The notes beneath the pieces were generated by a model. The model ran no database searches, was not told the DNA's origin, and saw only the letters and a list, made by a program, of their open reading frames with translations. A stretch of 64,000 nt of DNA. Source: an uncultured Siphonobacter sp. GTDB taxonomy: Bacteria; Bacteroidota; Bacteroidia; Cytophagales; Spirosomataceae. Both the position numbers and the translations under genes were made by a program. The stretch spans positions 148,833 through 212,832 of the forward strand of contig CAJYHS010000149.1 in NCBI GenBank assembly GCA_913774715.1, given 5' to 3'. Numbering within the stretch: the stretch's first letter is position 1; every line of letters begins with the position of its first letter. Below, piece after piece: positions 8,846 through 17,169 of the stretch.

Positions 8846-9373
8846 TTAATCCTTTCTTTTCAGGAGCCACTCTATCTGGCTAACGGCCTTTTGAAAACGC
8901 TGCTCATAGGTTCCCGAAATGATCCGATAAGGCCTTTGCTGAAGATCGAGTAATTCTTTCAAGCGATCAAAATGCCACTGCCGGCGATCGGCAAATAAAC
9001 GAATACGATCATTAACCCAGGGCACATCTGTATCCAGTAAAAGATACAAATCATAGTACTGGTCAGCGGCCCATTTTTTAATTACTTCAGGTGACTCTCC
9101 CAGGTATAACTCGGCAAAGGTTTGGGTAACGAGCAAATCCGTATCGCAGATCAAGAGTCCATGACGAGCGTTAGATAGCCCCTGTTCTTCCAAAAATAAT
9201 TGTCCGGCGGCAATGTGGCAATGATCCATGGCATCGCACTCATTGCCAAACTCTTCGCAATACAGACGTCCGTATTCTTCCACCAAGGCCGTATCAAAAT
9301 GCCCGGCCAGACGCCTGGCTAGCGTACTTTTTCCGGTGGATTCCGGACCTACTAACACTACCTTTTTAATCAT
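8846..9373 (-). CDS. NadR-like AAA ATPase / ribosylnicotinamide kinase-type protein
   Basis: A 175-residue P-loop protein. Walker A is VGPESTGKSTLARRL (about residues 8-22), then EEYGRLYCEEF, an Asp pair in ICDTDLLVTQTFAE and DLYLLLDTDVPWVNDRIR. This is the fold of the C-terminal kinase half of NadR (AAA_28), which phosphorylates nicotinamide riboside. No N-terminal adenylyltransferase or HTH domain is fused, so it is a stand-alone version. The ATG at 9373 is preferred to an in-frame TTG at 9385. It follows the GT4 gene by 34 bp on the same strand, probably the same transcript. Function by homology only. Confidence 0.8.
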   Translation of the reverse strand: MIKKVVLVGPESTGKSTLARRLAGHFDTALVEEYGRLYCEEFGNECDAMDHCHIAAGQLFLEEQGLSNARHGLLICDTDLLVTQTFAELYLGESPEVIKKWAADQYYDLYLLLDTDVPWVNDRIRLFADRRQWHFDRLKELLDLQQRPYRIISGTYEQRFQKAVSQIEWLLKRKD

Positions 9374-9407
9374 TTGAGCGGGCAATACGTCTGTAACCAG
9401 GGACCAT

Positions 9408-10622
9408 TCAGGAGTTCACTAAAGAAGGATTTCGTTGCCGCATGGGCTCCTCTACATCGAACAAAGCTACAAATTCTGCGGCCAATTTTTGTCTGGAAAA
9501 ATGAGTTTCCGCTAAACGACGAGCCTTCTCACTGGCCTGCTGCAAAGCTTGAGGCTGCTGAAGATACAACTCAAGTTTGTCGAGAAATTCCTGTGGTCTG
9601 GTTTGATCGGCGTAAAAACCGCACCCTTCCTTTTCGATCATCTCGCAGTGCCAACCCCGAATGTTAATCACGCACAACTTCCCTGCCGCCAAAGCTTCAA
9701 AGAGTTTATTGGGAGCGTTGGTGCCCAAGGCAGGTACGTTCAGATACGATAAATAGGCTACGTCAGTAATGGAGAGGATGTCCCGCAACTCGGTTTTATT
9801 GACGTGCCCGACAAACGCAACCTGATGAAGTCCGTAAGCCTTTTCTTTCAGGTGAGCCAGTTCAGACCCCGCCCCTACAATAAGGAATCGTAAATCCTTC
9901 CGGTTTTGAGCCACGCGGGCAATATCCAGGAGCGCATCCAGCGCTACGACTTTTCCCAGCGAGCCAAAGTACGTAATGACTGTTTGGCCCTTGGTATTCC
10001 AGCGGTGCTGCAAAGCGGGATTTTTGTCTTGAGGCCGGTAGAATTCACAGTCCGCAATATTAGAAATGTAAGCCACGGGCCGGTTTACTCGCTGAGCAAT
10101 GTCACTTTGAATAGCCGGAGAAAGGCCAATAATTTTTTCCGCCTGCTGATAAAACAGATGTTCCAATCTATACAAGAGTTTTTGTAGCCATCGATTTTTG
10201 AAATACCCCATTTCAATGGGGGTTCTGGGCCAGAGATCCCCCACTTCAAAGTAGTAAGGAATGCCCCGTAGCCATTTCATCGCTAGTCCGATAAATCCCA
10301 CACTCAGGGGAACCGAAGCAATGTAACACCGATGAACCTGCTTAATGCGTAAGGCACAGACGATGGCTTTGATAACAAAAGCCAGATACACGTATAAGCG
10401 GCGAAGCGTGCCGTAATCCTGCTGATAATGTAACGGTAGATAGTGTACGGTGAGCCCTTCCACTTGTTTGACTTCGTAGGCGTTTTCGTTATGACTCGTA
10501 ATGATTTCTACTTCGTAGCCAGCATCCGCCAAAGCCCGCGAGAGATAATACGAACGAATAATGCCGCCCTGCTCGGGAGTTTTGAAAAACTGATAAACGT
10601 ATACGATTTTTTTAGAAATCAT
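9408..10622 (-). CDS. Glycosyltransferase family 4
   Basis: A 404-residue GT-B glycosyltransferase. The N-terminal domain carries PEQGGIIRSYYLSRALADAGYEVEIIT, and the C-terminal Glyco_trans_1 domain has TVITYFGSLGKVVALDALLDI and LGTNAPNKLFEALAAGK with the E-x7-E-like donor site. A membrane-associated patch (YVYLAFVIKAIVCAL) is in the middle. Likely role: adding a sugar to an exopolysaccharide, LPS or glycolipid at the cytoplasmic face. It resembles WbuB-type enzymes, but the substrate cannot be told. It stands alone with the NadR-like gene rather than in a polysaccharide cluster. Confidence 0.85.
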   Translation of the reverse strand: MISKKIVYVYQFFKTPEQGGIIRSYYLSRALADAGYEVEIITSHNENAYEVKQVEGLTVHYLPLHYQQDYGTLRRLYVYLAFVIKAIVCALRIKQVHRCYIASVPLSVGFIGLAMKWLRGIPYYFEVGDLWPRTPIEMGYFKNRWLQKLLYRLEHLFYQQAEKIIGLSPAIQSDIAQRVNRPVAYISNIADCEFYRPQDKNPALQHRWNTKGQTVITYFGSLGKVVALDALLDIARVAQNRKDLRFLIVGAGSELAHLKEKAYGLHQVAFVGHVNKTELRDILSITDVAYLSYLNVPALGTNAPNKLFEALAAGKLCVINIRGWHCEMIEKEGCGFYADQTRPQEFLDKLELYLQQPQALQQASEKARRLAETHFSRQKLAAEFVALFDVEEPMRQRNPSLVNS

Positions 10623-10658
10623 TGAGTATTAATCTCCATCTATACTTCGCTAAACTAA

Positions 10659-10666
10659 CAAATATA
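10659..10666 (-). promoter_or_regulatory. Possible -7 box for the GT4 gene
   Basis: The minus strand reads TATATTTG, a perfect match to the Bacteroidota -7 consensus TANNTTTG, about 37 bp before the GT4 start. I see no clear TTG at the expected -33 spacing. Confidence 0.35.
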
Positions 10667-10795
10667 AATAAATCCGAAGATTATGACTGGGAATTTATCA
10701 GGCCTATGAAAATGAGATCCCCTGCAAGAATAGGCAAAATAAATGGAGAAAAATGGATTTTATCCATTCATCAATGAATCTTTAAAAGTGAATCA

Positions 10796-10825
10796 TTGAT
10801 TTAGCTCAAGCCCACTGTACCTTTG
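10796..10825 (+). promoter_or_regulatory. Bacteroidota-type promoter for the DUF721 gene
   Basis: TTG (10796-10798), a 19-base spacer, then TACCTTTG (10818-10825): both boxes of the housekeeping sigma consensus at exact spacing. The predicted transcript starts near 10832, about a dozen bases before the ATG at 10844. That rules out the in-frame TTG at 10823 as the start. Confidence 0.65.
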
Positions 10826-10843
10826 CCCTCAAACACCACGAAC

Positions 10844-11158
10844 ATGGCCATTACCCGCGAGCATATCTCCCGTAAACCGGGCACTACTACCATCAAAGCT
10901 GCCATTGACGAGATGCTTCGGGCTTATGAGCTCAAAAACAAATACAGTGAAACGTACCTGGTGGCCTTCTGGGAAAAGCTCGTGGGCAGATCCATTGCCA
11001 GTAGAACGGGCCGTTTGTACGTTTCAGAAGGCACACTCTACGTTCAGATTGTCTCGGCTCCCTTGCGGCAGGAACTTGTGTTAGCCAAAACCAAACTCAT
11101 TGAACTTTTAAACCGCGAGATGGGTGAAGAAGTCGTTCGGGAGGTCATATTTATTTAA
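10844..11158 (+). CDS. DUF721 / DciA-like protein
   Basis: A 104-residue protein with the DUF721 fold: a helical N-terminus (IKAAIDEMLRAYELKNKY), the central WEKLVGRSIASRTG with the typical W-x3-VG-x2-IA core, then YVSEGTLYVQIVSAPLRQEL. DUF721 members include DciA, a loader of the replicative helicase in bacteria lacking DnaC; whether this protein does that is inference. The ATG at 10844 is chosen because a consensus promoter ends at 10825. Followed by a strong bidirectional terminator. Confidence 0.78.
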   Translation: MAITREHISRKPGTTTIKAAIDEMLRAYELKNKYSETYLVAFWEKLVGRSIASRTGRLYVSEGTLYVQIVSAPLRQELVLAKTKLIELLNREMGEEVVREVIFI

Positions 11159-11180
11159 CGGTACTCATTTCTATATCAAG

Positions 11181-11218
11181 AAAAAGGCGATTGAATCCAG
11201 ATTCAATCGCCTTTTTTT
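11181..11218. terminator. Bidirectional terminator
   Basis: Stem AAGGCGATTGAATC/GATTCAATCGCCTT (11184-11213) with A and T runs at both sides, between the convergent DUF721 and pseudouridine synthase genes. Confidence 0.85.
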
Positions 11219-11220
11219 GC

Positions 11221-12720
11221 TTAGACAAGATACTTTAATCGGATGACTTCTTTTTCAGTCAGGTATCTCCACTGCCCGCGGGGTAACTCTTTTTTATTGA
11301 GACCCGCGATTACCGTGCGATCCAGCTTGGTTACATCGTAGCCAAATTTTTCAAAAATCCGGCGAACAATGCGGTTACGACCCGAGTGGATACGGATCCC
11401 TATTACCTGAGCATCGGGAGTAATAATGCTCACTTCATCAGGTTTAATAAAGCCATCTTCCAATTCAACGCCGTTTTTAATGGCCTCAAAATCTTCCGTG
11501 GTAATGGGCTTATTAATTTCAACCTGGTAGATTTTCTCGATCTGGTTAGAAGGATGCGTCAGCTTTTCGGCCAATTCGCCATCGTTGGTTAGCAGAAGTA
11601 AACCCGTTGTATTCCGATCCAGGCGTCCTACGGGATAAATGCGTTCACCAGCGGCTGCTTTCACCAGCTCCATAACCGTCCGGCGATCCATGTCGTCTTC
11701 AACCGTGGTAATAAAATCTTTCGGTTTATTAAGCAGTACGTACACCATTTTCTCGGGATTGAGCGTGCGGCGACCGTAACGAACGACCTCCCCAGCTTTG
11801 ACCTGATAACCTAGTTCTTTTACTACTTTTCCGTTCACTGAAATTTCACCCGCTTCAATCAAAGAATCCGCATCCCGGCGAGAACAAACCCCCGAAAGAG
11901 CAATGTACCGATTCAGACGCGTAGTGTTTTTGCCTTCTTTCTCGGTTTTATCAATCTTCTTACGGATTTTATCAGGAGCGTTTTCCTTGTACTTATCCAG
12001 GTTATAGGTGGGCGTTTTTATGTTCTCAGCGTTATCAGAACGCTGGAAACGGCCGTTTTTGCGAGTAGGATCATGATCGGCCCGCTTGCCATAACGATTG
12101 GGCGTTTCGCGATCTTTTCCTTCGTCCCGGCGGGGCTTATCAAAGCTACGCTCGCTGCGAGAATCCGAGTTACGATCACCGCGGGGCTTGTCGAAACTAC
12201 GCTCGCCACGAGGAGCATCGGACCGGCGATCACCGCGAGAAAATCCAGGCTTGGAATCAAAACTGCGTTCGCCACGGGGTTTATCAAAATTACGCTCACT
12301 ACGGGGTGCATCTGAGTTACGATCCGTAGAGCGGTCGAAGGAACGGCCCCCACTGCGGGGTTTATCAAAGTTACGATCGCTGCGGGGAGAATCTAAGTTG
12401 CGTTCGCCGCGGGAGAAGCCAGGTTTGGAATCAAAACTGCGCTGGCCGCGGGGTTTATCGAAATTACGCTCACTACGGGGTGAATCTGAATTACGATCCG
12501 TAGAGCGGTCAAAGGAGCGACCCCCACTGCGGGGTTTATCAAAGGAGCGTTCGCCCTGGGGTTTATCAAAAGATCGACGGGGTCTGCTTTCTGAATCTGA
12601 TTCGCTAGTGCGACGAGGACGGGATTCGTCCGTGCGGCGTTCGGGGCGGCTACCTGAAAAAGTGCGGCCTTCTGAATTGGTTTTGCGGGGTCTACGTGAA
12701 GACTCCTCTTGCTGTGCCAT
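11221..12720 (-). CDS. Pseudouridine synthase (RsuA/RluB/RluF type) with long repetitive N-terminal tail
   Basis: 499 residues in two parts. Residues 1-about 250 are a low-complexity, Arg/Ser/Asp/Gly-rich tail built from repeats such as RSFDKPRGERSFDS and RSGGRSFDRSTDRNSD; a 174-bp unit is tandemly duplicated in it. Residues about 265-499 are the enzyme: an S4 RNA-binding domain (RLNRYIALSGVCSRRDADSLIE) and the synthase domain with the catalytic Asp in GRLDRNTTGLLLL (about residue 367) and SGRNRIVRRIFE. It isomerises uridine in rRNA, probably 23S by likeness to RluB. The tail likely binds RNA non-specifically. Typical RluB proteins are about 240-300 aa, so the tail roughly doubles it. Confidence 0.88.
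   Translation of the reverse strand: MAQQEESSRRPRKTNSEGRTFSGSRPERRTDESRPRRTSESDSESRPRRSFDKPQGERSFDKPRSGGRSFDRSTDRNSDSPRSERNFDKPRGQRSFDSKPGFSRGERNLDSPRSDRNFDKPRSGGRSFDRSTDRNSDAPRSERNFDKPRGERSFDSKPGFSRGDRRSDAPRGERSFDKPRGDRNSDSRSERSFDKPRRDEGKDRETPNRYGKRADHDPTRKNGRFQRSDNAENIKTPTYNLDKYKENAPDKIRKKIDKTEKEGKNTTRLNRYIALSGVCSRRDADSLIEAGEISVNGKVVKELGYQVKAGEVVRYGRRTLNPEKMVYVLLNKPKDFITTVEDDMDRRTVMELVKAAAGERIYPVGRLDRNTTGLLLLTNDGELAEKLTHPSNQIEKIYQVEINKPITTEDFEAIKNGVELEDGFIKPDEVSIITPDAQVIGIRIHSGRNRIVRRIFEKFGYDVTKLDRTVIAGLNKKELPRGQWRYLTEKEVIRLKYLV
12190..12590 (-). repeat. 174-bp tandem coding repeat, about two copies
   Basis: The segment beginning TTACGATCCGTAGAGCGGTC recurs with offset 174 bp (12317 and 12491), i.e. 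58 codons, inside the pseudouridine synthase tail. Shorter RSFDKPRG-type units repeat within and around it. Confidence 0.8.
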
Positions 12721-13151
12721 AGAATGGTTAAATTTGAAAGAAAGCCTGGGCTAAAGAGTCTTTCCGCGAATATTTCCTGAAAGCTTTTTCTTACGAAAAC
12801 CTTCTCGGGTTTCAGCCGTTTTTATAGCTATATTCTCTGGAGATTGACCCCGTCAGCAAAATGCTGAAAGCCCCAAACTTCATGTTGCAACATCCCTGCT
12901 GTAACTGACTGATTTTTAATTAATTAACAAAAACCAGTAAATAGGGGCGGCAAAGATAAAATAAATTCTTTGCTTGATTAGATGATTGGGCAGGAATTAT
13001 CCGTTTCTATTAACGAAAAACGCACCGAATCATTCCATTAGGGATGGATTTTATCCGGTAATTTTTTCAGAGAGGAAAAGCCTTCCTCCCGGCCATACCT
13101 ACTGATCGTTGGATTTTACCTAACTTGAACCCGCAAACTACCGCAGCCACT
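12721..13151. other. Divergent intergenic region
   Basis: 431 bp between the pseudouridine synthase and the PorE-like gene, with no gene. On the minus strand there is a consensus -7 box TATCTTTG at 12951-12958 without a good -33 box; if used, it would give the synthase mRNA a leader of about 225 bases. A small hairpin TCAGCA-AAA-TGCTGA lies at 12853-12867 in that leader. I recognise no known riboswitch. Confidence 0.4.
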
Positions 13152-15152
13152 ATGAAGTTGATTACTACTTCCCGTATTTCTCTACTCCTGCTAAGCGTCT
13201 GTCTACTGGCCTGTAATTCGGCCATGCAGTCTTTCAAGAAAGGAGAAGGCCATTACGAAAACGGTGAATATGAATTAGCCATCAAGCAATTTCAAAAGGC
13301 AGTTCCCCAGGATCCTGCTAAGGTAAATGTATATATTGCTGAGAGTTACCGCCGTTCCAATCGCATTGCTCAGGCTGCCGATTACTATCAGAAAGCCTTA
13401 GAGGCGGGCAGTAAAGAACCTACGCTGCGACTCTACTACGGCTACGCTCTCAAAGCTCAGGGAAATTATACGGGAGCCGCCGAGCAGCTTCAGGGCTTTA
13501 CCAAACAAAAAGGCAATAACCGTACGCTGCTGTCACTGGCCCGGCGAGAACTGGAAAATTTAAGTTTACTCGATTCGATCAGCCAGAAAGTAAGTCCTTT
13601 TAAGCTCACGAACGTCTCCAATCTTAACTCCGCTTCCTCGGAATTTGCCCCCGTATTGGTGCAGAATGAGCTGGTTTTTACGGCTTCTCGAAAAGACCGG
13701 GTCTATAAAGCCAACGGACAGCCGATGCTGGGTTTATACAAAGCCAAATTAACCTCTCCTTCGGAAGTCAGCACGCCGGAGTTATTCAGCCAGAACATTT
13801 TCGGCGAGAATATGAACGAAGGAACTCCCGTATTTTCTTCCGACGGAAAAATGATGGTTTTTGCTCGCGGGAACACCGGCCGCAGTAAAGGCGAAGGCAA
13901 TACGTCAGCCGATGTAGACCTCTACATTAGTCGCAATGCGGGCACGGGCTGGGGCGAACCCGAGCGTCTGGCTTTCAGTGATTCGGCTTCCTGGGACGGC
14001 TCTCCGGCTTTCTCAGCGGACGGATCGACGCTTTATTTCAGCTCCAACCGGGCTGGCGGTTCAGGTGGACTGGATTTGTGGCGAGTTAATATTGATAAAT
14101 CAGGCCGCTTTGGCCGTCCGGCTAACATGGGCCGCGAGCTCAATACGCCGGGAAATGAAGTATTTCCTTACGTATCACCGGAGGCAAAACTTTATTTTGC
14201 TTCGGATGGGCATCCGGGCTTTGGTGGTTTAGACCTCTTTGAAGCGACCCGTAACGATGGCGTGATTCAGGTACAGAATCTGGGACAACCCTTTAATTCC
14301 AAAGCGGATGATTTTGGCCTGGTTTGGGCGGATTCAACCCGGGGATACTTTGCCTCTAACCGCGAAGGCGGCAAGGGGGACGATGATATTTATTACTTTG
14401 AATCCAGCACCGAGCCCGTTCAGGTGGCTCAGCAGCCTCCTTTGACACCTAAAAATCCGGATAATAAACCGGGCAAATCCGTTCGTTACTTTATTGCCGG
14501 AACCATTATTGATGCGAAAACGCAGCAGCCCCTTGATGGAGCTAAAGTAATGGTGGTGGATGATAATGAAACTACGATTGGTGAAGCTATAACCAATGCC
14601 GATGGTAAGTTTGGCGTTTACCCCATCCGCATGGGCCGTGATTATAATATCATCGTGGAACGCTCGGAATACATTAAAAAACAAGAACTCTTTGAAACGG
14701 AGGGCAAGGCCCTTCCGCTTGAGCAGCTGACCAAACCCATTACCGATACGACGCTCTACGCGACGATCGACATGCTTAAGAAAGAAGTGGGAACCGAACT
14801 TTCCAAAGCCTTTAGAATCGAAACGATTTACTATGACTTTGACAAGTACAACATCCGGGCTGATGCTTCCACTGAGTTAGATAAAGTTGTCCGGATTTTG
14901 CAGGATAATCCTGATATCAAATTAGAGCTAGGTTCGCATACGGATTCACGCGGTACCAATGCCTATAACCAGAAGCTTTCACAGCAACGAGCCGAATCTG
15001 CTGTTAATTATATTCTCTCGCGGGGCATCTCCCCCGACCGAATTACAGCTAAGGGATACGGAGAAAGTCAGCTTCTTATCCCGAATGCTCAAACCGAAGA
15101 GGACCATCAGCTCAACCGTCGTACCGAGTTTAAGATTACCAGTTTGGACTAA
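13152..15152 (+). CDS. PorE-like OmpA-family lipoprotein (TPR, WD40-like propeller, CRD, OmpA)
   Basis: 666 residues with a lipobox (SVCLLAC near residue 20). Domain order: TPR-like repeats (about 30-130, GHYENGEYELAIKQFQKA), a PD40/WD40-like beta-propeller (about 150-420, repeated motifs such as SPAFSADGSTLYFSSNRAGG), a carboxypeptidase-regulatory-like domain (about 450-530) and a C-terminal OmpA peptidoglycan-binding domain (about 550-666, ELGSHTDSRGTNAYNQKLS). This is the domain order described for PorE of the type IX secretion system, which links outer-membrane parts to peptidoglycan. Similar proteins also occur outside T9SS, so the symbol is withheld. The ATG at 13152 is chosen over the in-frame TTG at 13125. 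Confidence 0.75.
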   Translation: MKLITTSRISLLLLSVCLLACNSAMQSFKKGEGHYENGEYELAIKQFQKAVPQDPAKVNVYIAESYRRSNRIAQAADYYQKALEAGSKEPTLRLYYGYALKAQGNYTGAAEQLQGFTKQKGNNRTLLSLARRELENLSLLDSISQKVSPFKLTNVSNLNSASSEFAPVLVQNELVFTASRKDRVYKANGQPMLGLYKAKLTSPSEVSTPELFSQNIFGENMNEGTPVFSSDGKMMVFARGNTGRSKGEGNTSADVDLYISRNAGTGWGEPERLAFSDSASWDGSPAFSADGSTLYFSSNRAGGSGGLDLWRVNIDKSGRFGRPANMGRELNTPGNEVFPYVSPEAKLYFASDGHPGFGGLDLFEATRNDGVIQVQNLGQPFNSKADDFGLVWADSTRGYFASNREGGKGDDDIYYFESSTEPVQVAQQPPLTPKNPDNKPGKSVRYFIAGTIIDAKTQQPLDGAKVMVVDDNETTIGEAITNADGKFGVYPIRMGRDYNIIVERSEYIKKQELFETEGKALPLEQLTKPITDTTLYATIDMLKKEVGTELSKAFRIETIYYDFDKYNIRADASTELDKVVRILQDNPDIKLELGSHTDSRGTNAYNQKLSQQRAESAVNYILSRGISPDRITAKGYGESQLLIPNAQTEEDHQLNRRTEFKITSLD

Positions 15153-15172
15153 TAGTATTACGTTAAGTTTTG

Positions 15173-15204
15173 AAAATGCCGGCGATTATTCGTCGGCATT
15201 TTTA
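15173..15204 (+). terminator. Terminator after the PorE-like gene
   Basis: Stem AATGCCGGCGA/TCGTCGGCATT with one G-T pair and a 4-base loop, followed by a T run, 20 bp after the stop. Confidence 0.8.
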
Positions 15205-15292
15205 ATTAGAGCATTGGCCTGAATCCAAGTATTTCGTAAAGTCAGTTCAAACACCCAACTTAGCGATTTATCTATTTAACTCATCACCAGCC

Positions 15293-16084
15293 ATGACTCT
15301 TCCCATTTATCAGGTTGATGCCTTCACTTCCCACTTATTTCAGGGCAATCCCGCGGCCGTTGTTCCCCTGGAAAGCTGGCTAAGCAAGCAGGAAATGCTA
15401 CACATTGCCGCCGAAAATAATCTGGCAGAAACCGCTTTTTTTGTCAAATCTGGCGTGGATTTTGACTTAAAATGGTTCACTCCCGCCGTGGAAATTGACC
15501 TCTGCGGCCATGCAACGGTAGCTTCTGCGAAAGTCATTTACGATTTCCTGGGTTACGAAGAAAGTGAAATTCGTTTTCAATCGAATTCGGGTTTATTAAC
15601 CGTGCGTAAAGACGGCTCTAAGTTTATTCTCAACTTTCCGGCCAATGCTCCCGTGGCAAGTACCATTCCCGAAGGATTACTCCAGCATTTAGGCCTAACT
15701 CAGGCAGTAGAAGTACTAAAAGGCCGCACCAATGATTATGTGGTAGTACTGGGTAGCCAAGCAGACGTAGCCGCCGTATCACCCGATTTTAGAGCTTTGA
15801 AATCTGTTGATGCTAGGGGTGTAATCGTTACGGCCCCAGGGGATGAAGTGGATTTTGTCAGCCGATTTTTTGGTCCCGCCGTTGGCGTTGACGAAGATCC
15901 CGTAACGGGCTCGGCTCATACAGTACTAGTGCCTTACTGGGCGAAGAAACTCAATAAAACCGAACTCTTTGCCCGGCAGATTTCCCAGCGGGGCGGCGAG
16001 TTATGGCTCCAATCACTCGGTGATCGCGTAGAAATCGCTGGTGAGGCAGTGGTGTATTTAAAAGGCGAGATTTTCTTGTCCTAA
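15293..16084 (+). CDS. PhzF-family isomerase/epimerase
   Basis: 263 residues with the two-lobed PhzF fold. The catalytic Glu is in NNLAETAFF (about residue 46), followed by LKWFTPAVEIDLCGHATVA (about 60-78) and, in the second lobe, GVDEDPVTGSAHTVLVPYW (about 198-216). PhzF itself isomerises a phenazine precursor, but there are no phenazine genes here, and most relatives have unknown small-molecule substrates. Single-gene unit followed by an unusual long palindrome. Confidence 0.88.
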   Translation: MTLPIYQVDAFTSHLFQGNPAAVVPLESWLSKQEMLHIAAENNLAETAFFVKSGVDFDLKWFTPAVEIDLCGHATVASAKVIYDFLGYEESEIRFQSNSGLLTVRKDGSKFILNFPANAPVASTIPEGLLQHLGLTQAVEVLKGRTNDYVVVLGSQADVAAVSPDFRALKSVDARGVIVTAPGDEVDFVSRFFGPAVGVDEDPVTGSAHTVLVPYWAKKLNKTELFARQISQRGGELWLQSLGDRVEIAGEAVVYLKGEIFLS

Positions 16085-16096
16085 ACCGGTTCTTCT

Positions 16097-16142
16097 CCAC
16101 CTAGTGACCTTTTAGCCTATAGGCTAAAAGGTCACTAGGTGG
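16097..16142. terminator. 46-bp perfect palindrome, likely bidirectional terminator
   Basis: Each 23-base arm (16097-16119 and 16120-16142) is the exact reverse complement of the other, with no unpaired loop bases. It follows the phzF-like stop by 12 bp and is followed by TTTT on the plus strand. The right arm includes the stop codon (16135-16137) of the convergent DUF202 gene. Confidence 0.75.
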
Positions 16143-16548
16143 TTTTAATAACGTATATCAATAAAAAAATACTGATGATGAATAACAGACTAGCCAGTAA
16201 CTGATTCATTAGTGAGGAGTAATAATAGAGTCCCTGATCAAGTTGTTTTTTCATCGTATAATACCGATAATACCCAAGCAACAGGGTTAGTGAGCCCAGG
16301 CCTATTAATAAAATTCCTATCAGGGGTGAATAACCCGTGCTATGGTTGTGGCTTTGGTTACCTAAAGCAGCGGCTAGCTGACGGATGAATAGGGAAAACT
16401 TAACTACCACAAATCCGAAACCCATGATTCCAATACTAGTACGAACCCAGGCTAGAAAGGTTCGCTCATTAGCCAGGTGGTCACTAATGGATGCTTTTTT
16501 AAGGGGAGAGAGTTCTTCTTTCATAAATACATCGTATTGAAAAGTCAT
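16135..16548 (-). CDS. DUF202 family membrane protein
   Basis: 137 residues with the family signature DHLANERTFLAWVRTSIGIMGFGF (about residues 24-47, quoted in part: ANERTFLAWVRTS) and three hydrophobic segments (about 37-57, 72-92, 112-134). DUF202/YidH-like proteins are small inner-membrane proteins of unsettled function. Two ATG starts are possible, 16548 and 16524; the second removes eight residues before the conserved region. The loop between helices 1 and 2 contains QSHNHSTG. The stop codon lies inside a 46-bp palindrome. Confidence 0.8.
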   Translation of the reverse strand: MTFQYDVFMKEELSPLKKASISDHLANERTFLAWVRTSIGIMGFGFVVVKFSLFIRQLAAALGNQSHNHSTGYSPLIGILLIGLGSLTLLLGYYRYYTMKKQLDQGLYYYSSLMNQLLASLLFIISIFLLIYVIKTT

Positions 16549-16653
16549 AGCCCCGTTGACGCTGGTTGAAAAAAAATAACAGGGGTTTACTTCACTTTAG
16601 GCTCCCTTGGTTGTCAGATACAAACGAAACGTTGGACTACCCTCTAGTTACCC

Positions 16654-17169
16654 ATGGACGCTCTTTGTCTGCACCTGCTTCTACTGAGCTGGATGAGTTT
16701 TACCTATCCTGAGAATGGGATTTACTTAACCAGTACTGATTATCAAAAGCATCATTTGAGCTATGCCTATGATTCTCATCAAAACGGATACTCCATTCGT
16801 CAAGGCTTTTTGAATGCCTCTTTTTATCGCATTCAAACACCCGATACGACTTTTAACCTACCCGCAAGCCAGATTTGGGGTCTTCGCCAACAGGGAAAAG
16901 ACTTACGCTTGCTGGCTACGGGGGATTCTTATGAGGTTTCTGCTCTAGGTCCCCTTTGGCTTTACTCCAGCCAGATGACGGGGAATTCTTACGCCTTTAC
17001 CCAGTTTTATTTCAGTACCAGCTTAGATACGCAGCCCGTTGATCTTAACCGAAATCAATTAAAAAAGGCCTTTACTAGCTCTAGTGACTTTATCAAGGCT
17101 TTAGAAAAATGGCCTCGCCGCAAATCATTGGTACTCTTTTTAAAGACGTATTTTCAAAACACCCCTTAG
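16654..17169 (+). CDS. Hypothetical exported protein
   Basis: 171 residues that I do not recognise. The N-terminus (LCLHLLLLSWMSFTYPENG) looks like a signal peptide with cleavage near residue 15-18. The rest is rich in Tyr, Ser and Gln, with short beta-type segments (SFYRIQTPDTTFNLPASQIWGL, quoted in part: IQTPDTTFNLPASQIWGL) and a basic C-terminus (KWPRRKSLVLFLKTYF). No Cys-rich or catalytic motif is seen. It overlaps the convergent murB by 4 bp at the stop codons. It could be a lineage-specific envelope protein. Confidence 0.6.
   Translation: MDALCLHLLLLSWMSFTYPENGIYLTSTDYQKHHLSYAYDSHQNGYSIRQGFLNASFYRIQTPDTTFNLPASQIWGLRQQGKDLRLLATGDSYEVSALGPLWLYSSQMTGNSYAFTQFYFSTSLDTQPVDLNRNQLKKAFTSSSDFIKALEKWPRRKSLVLFLKTYFQNTP

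Noticed and set aside
12018..12754. Long open frames on the plus strand and in a second minus frame inside the pseudouridine synthase tail.
   Set aside because: They come from the repetitive Arg/Ser/Asp codons of the real gene; the S4 and synthase domains are continuous with the 499-residue frame.
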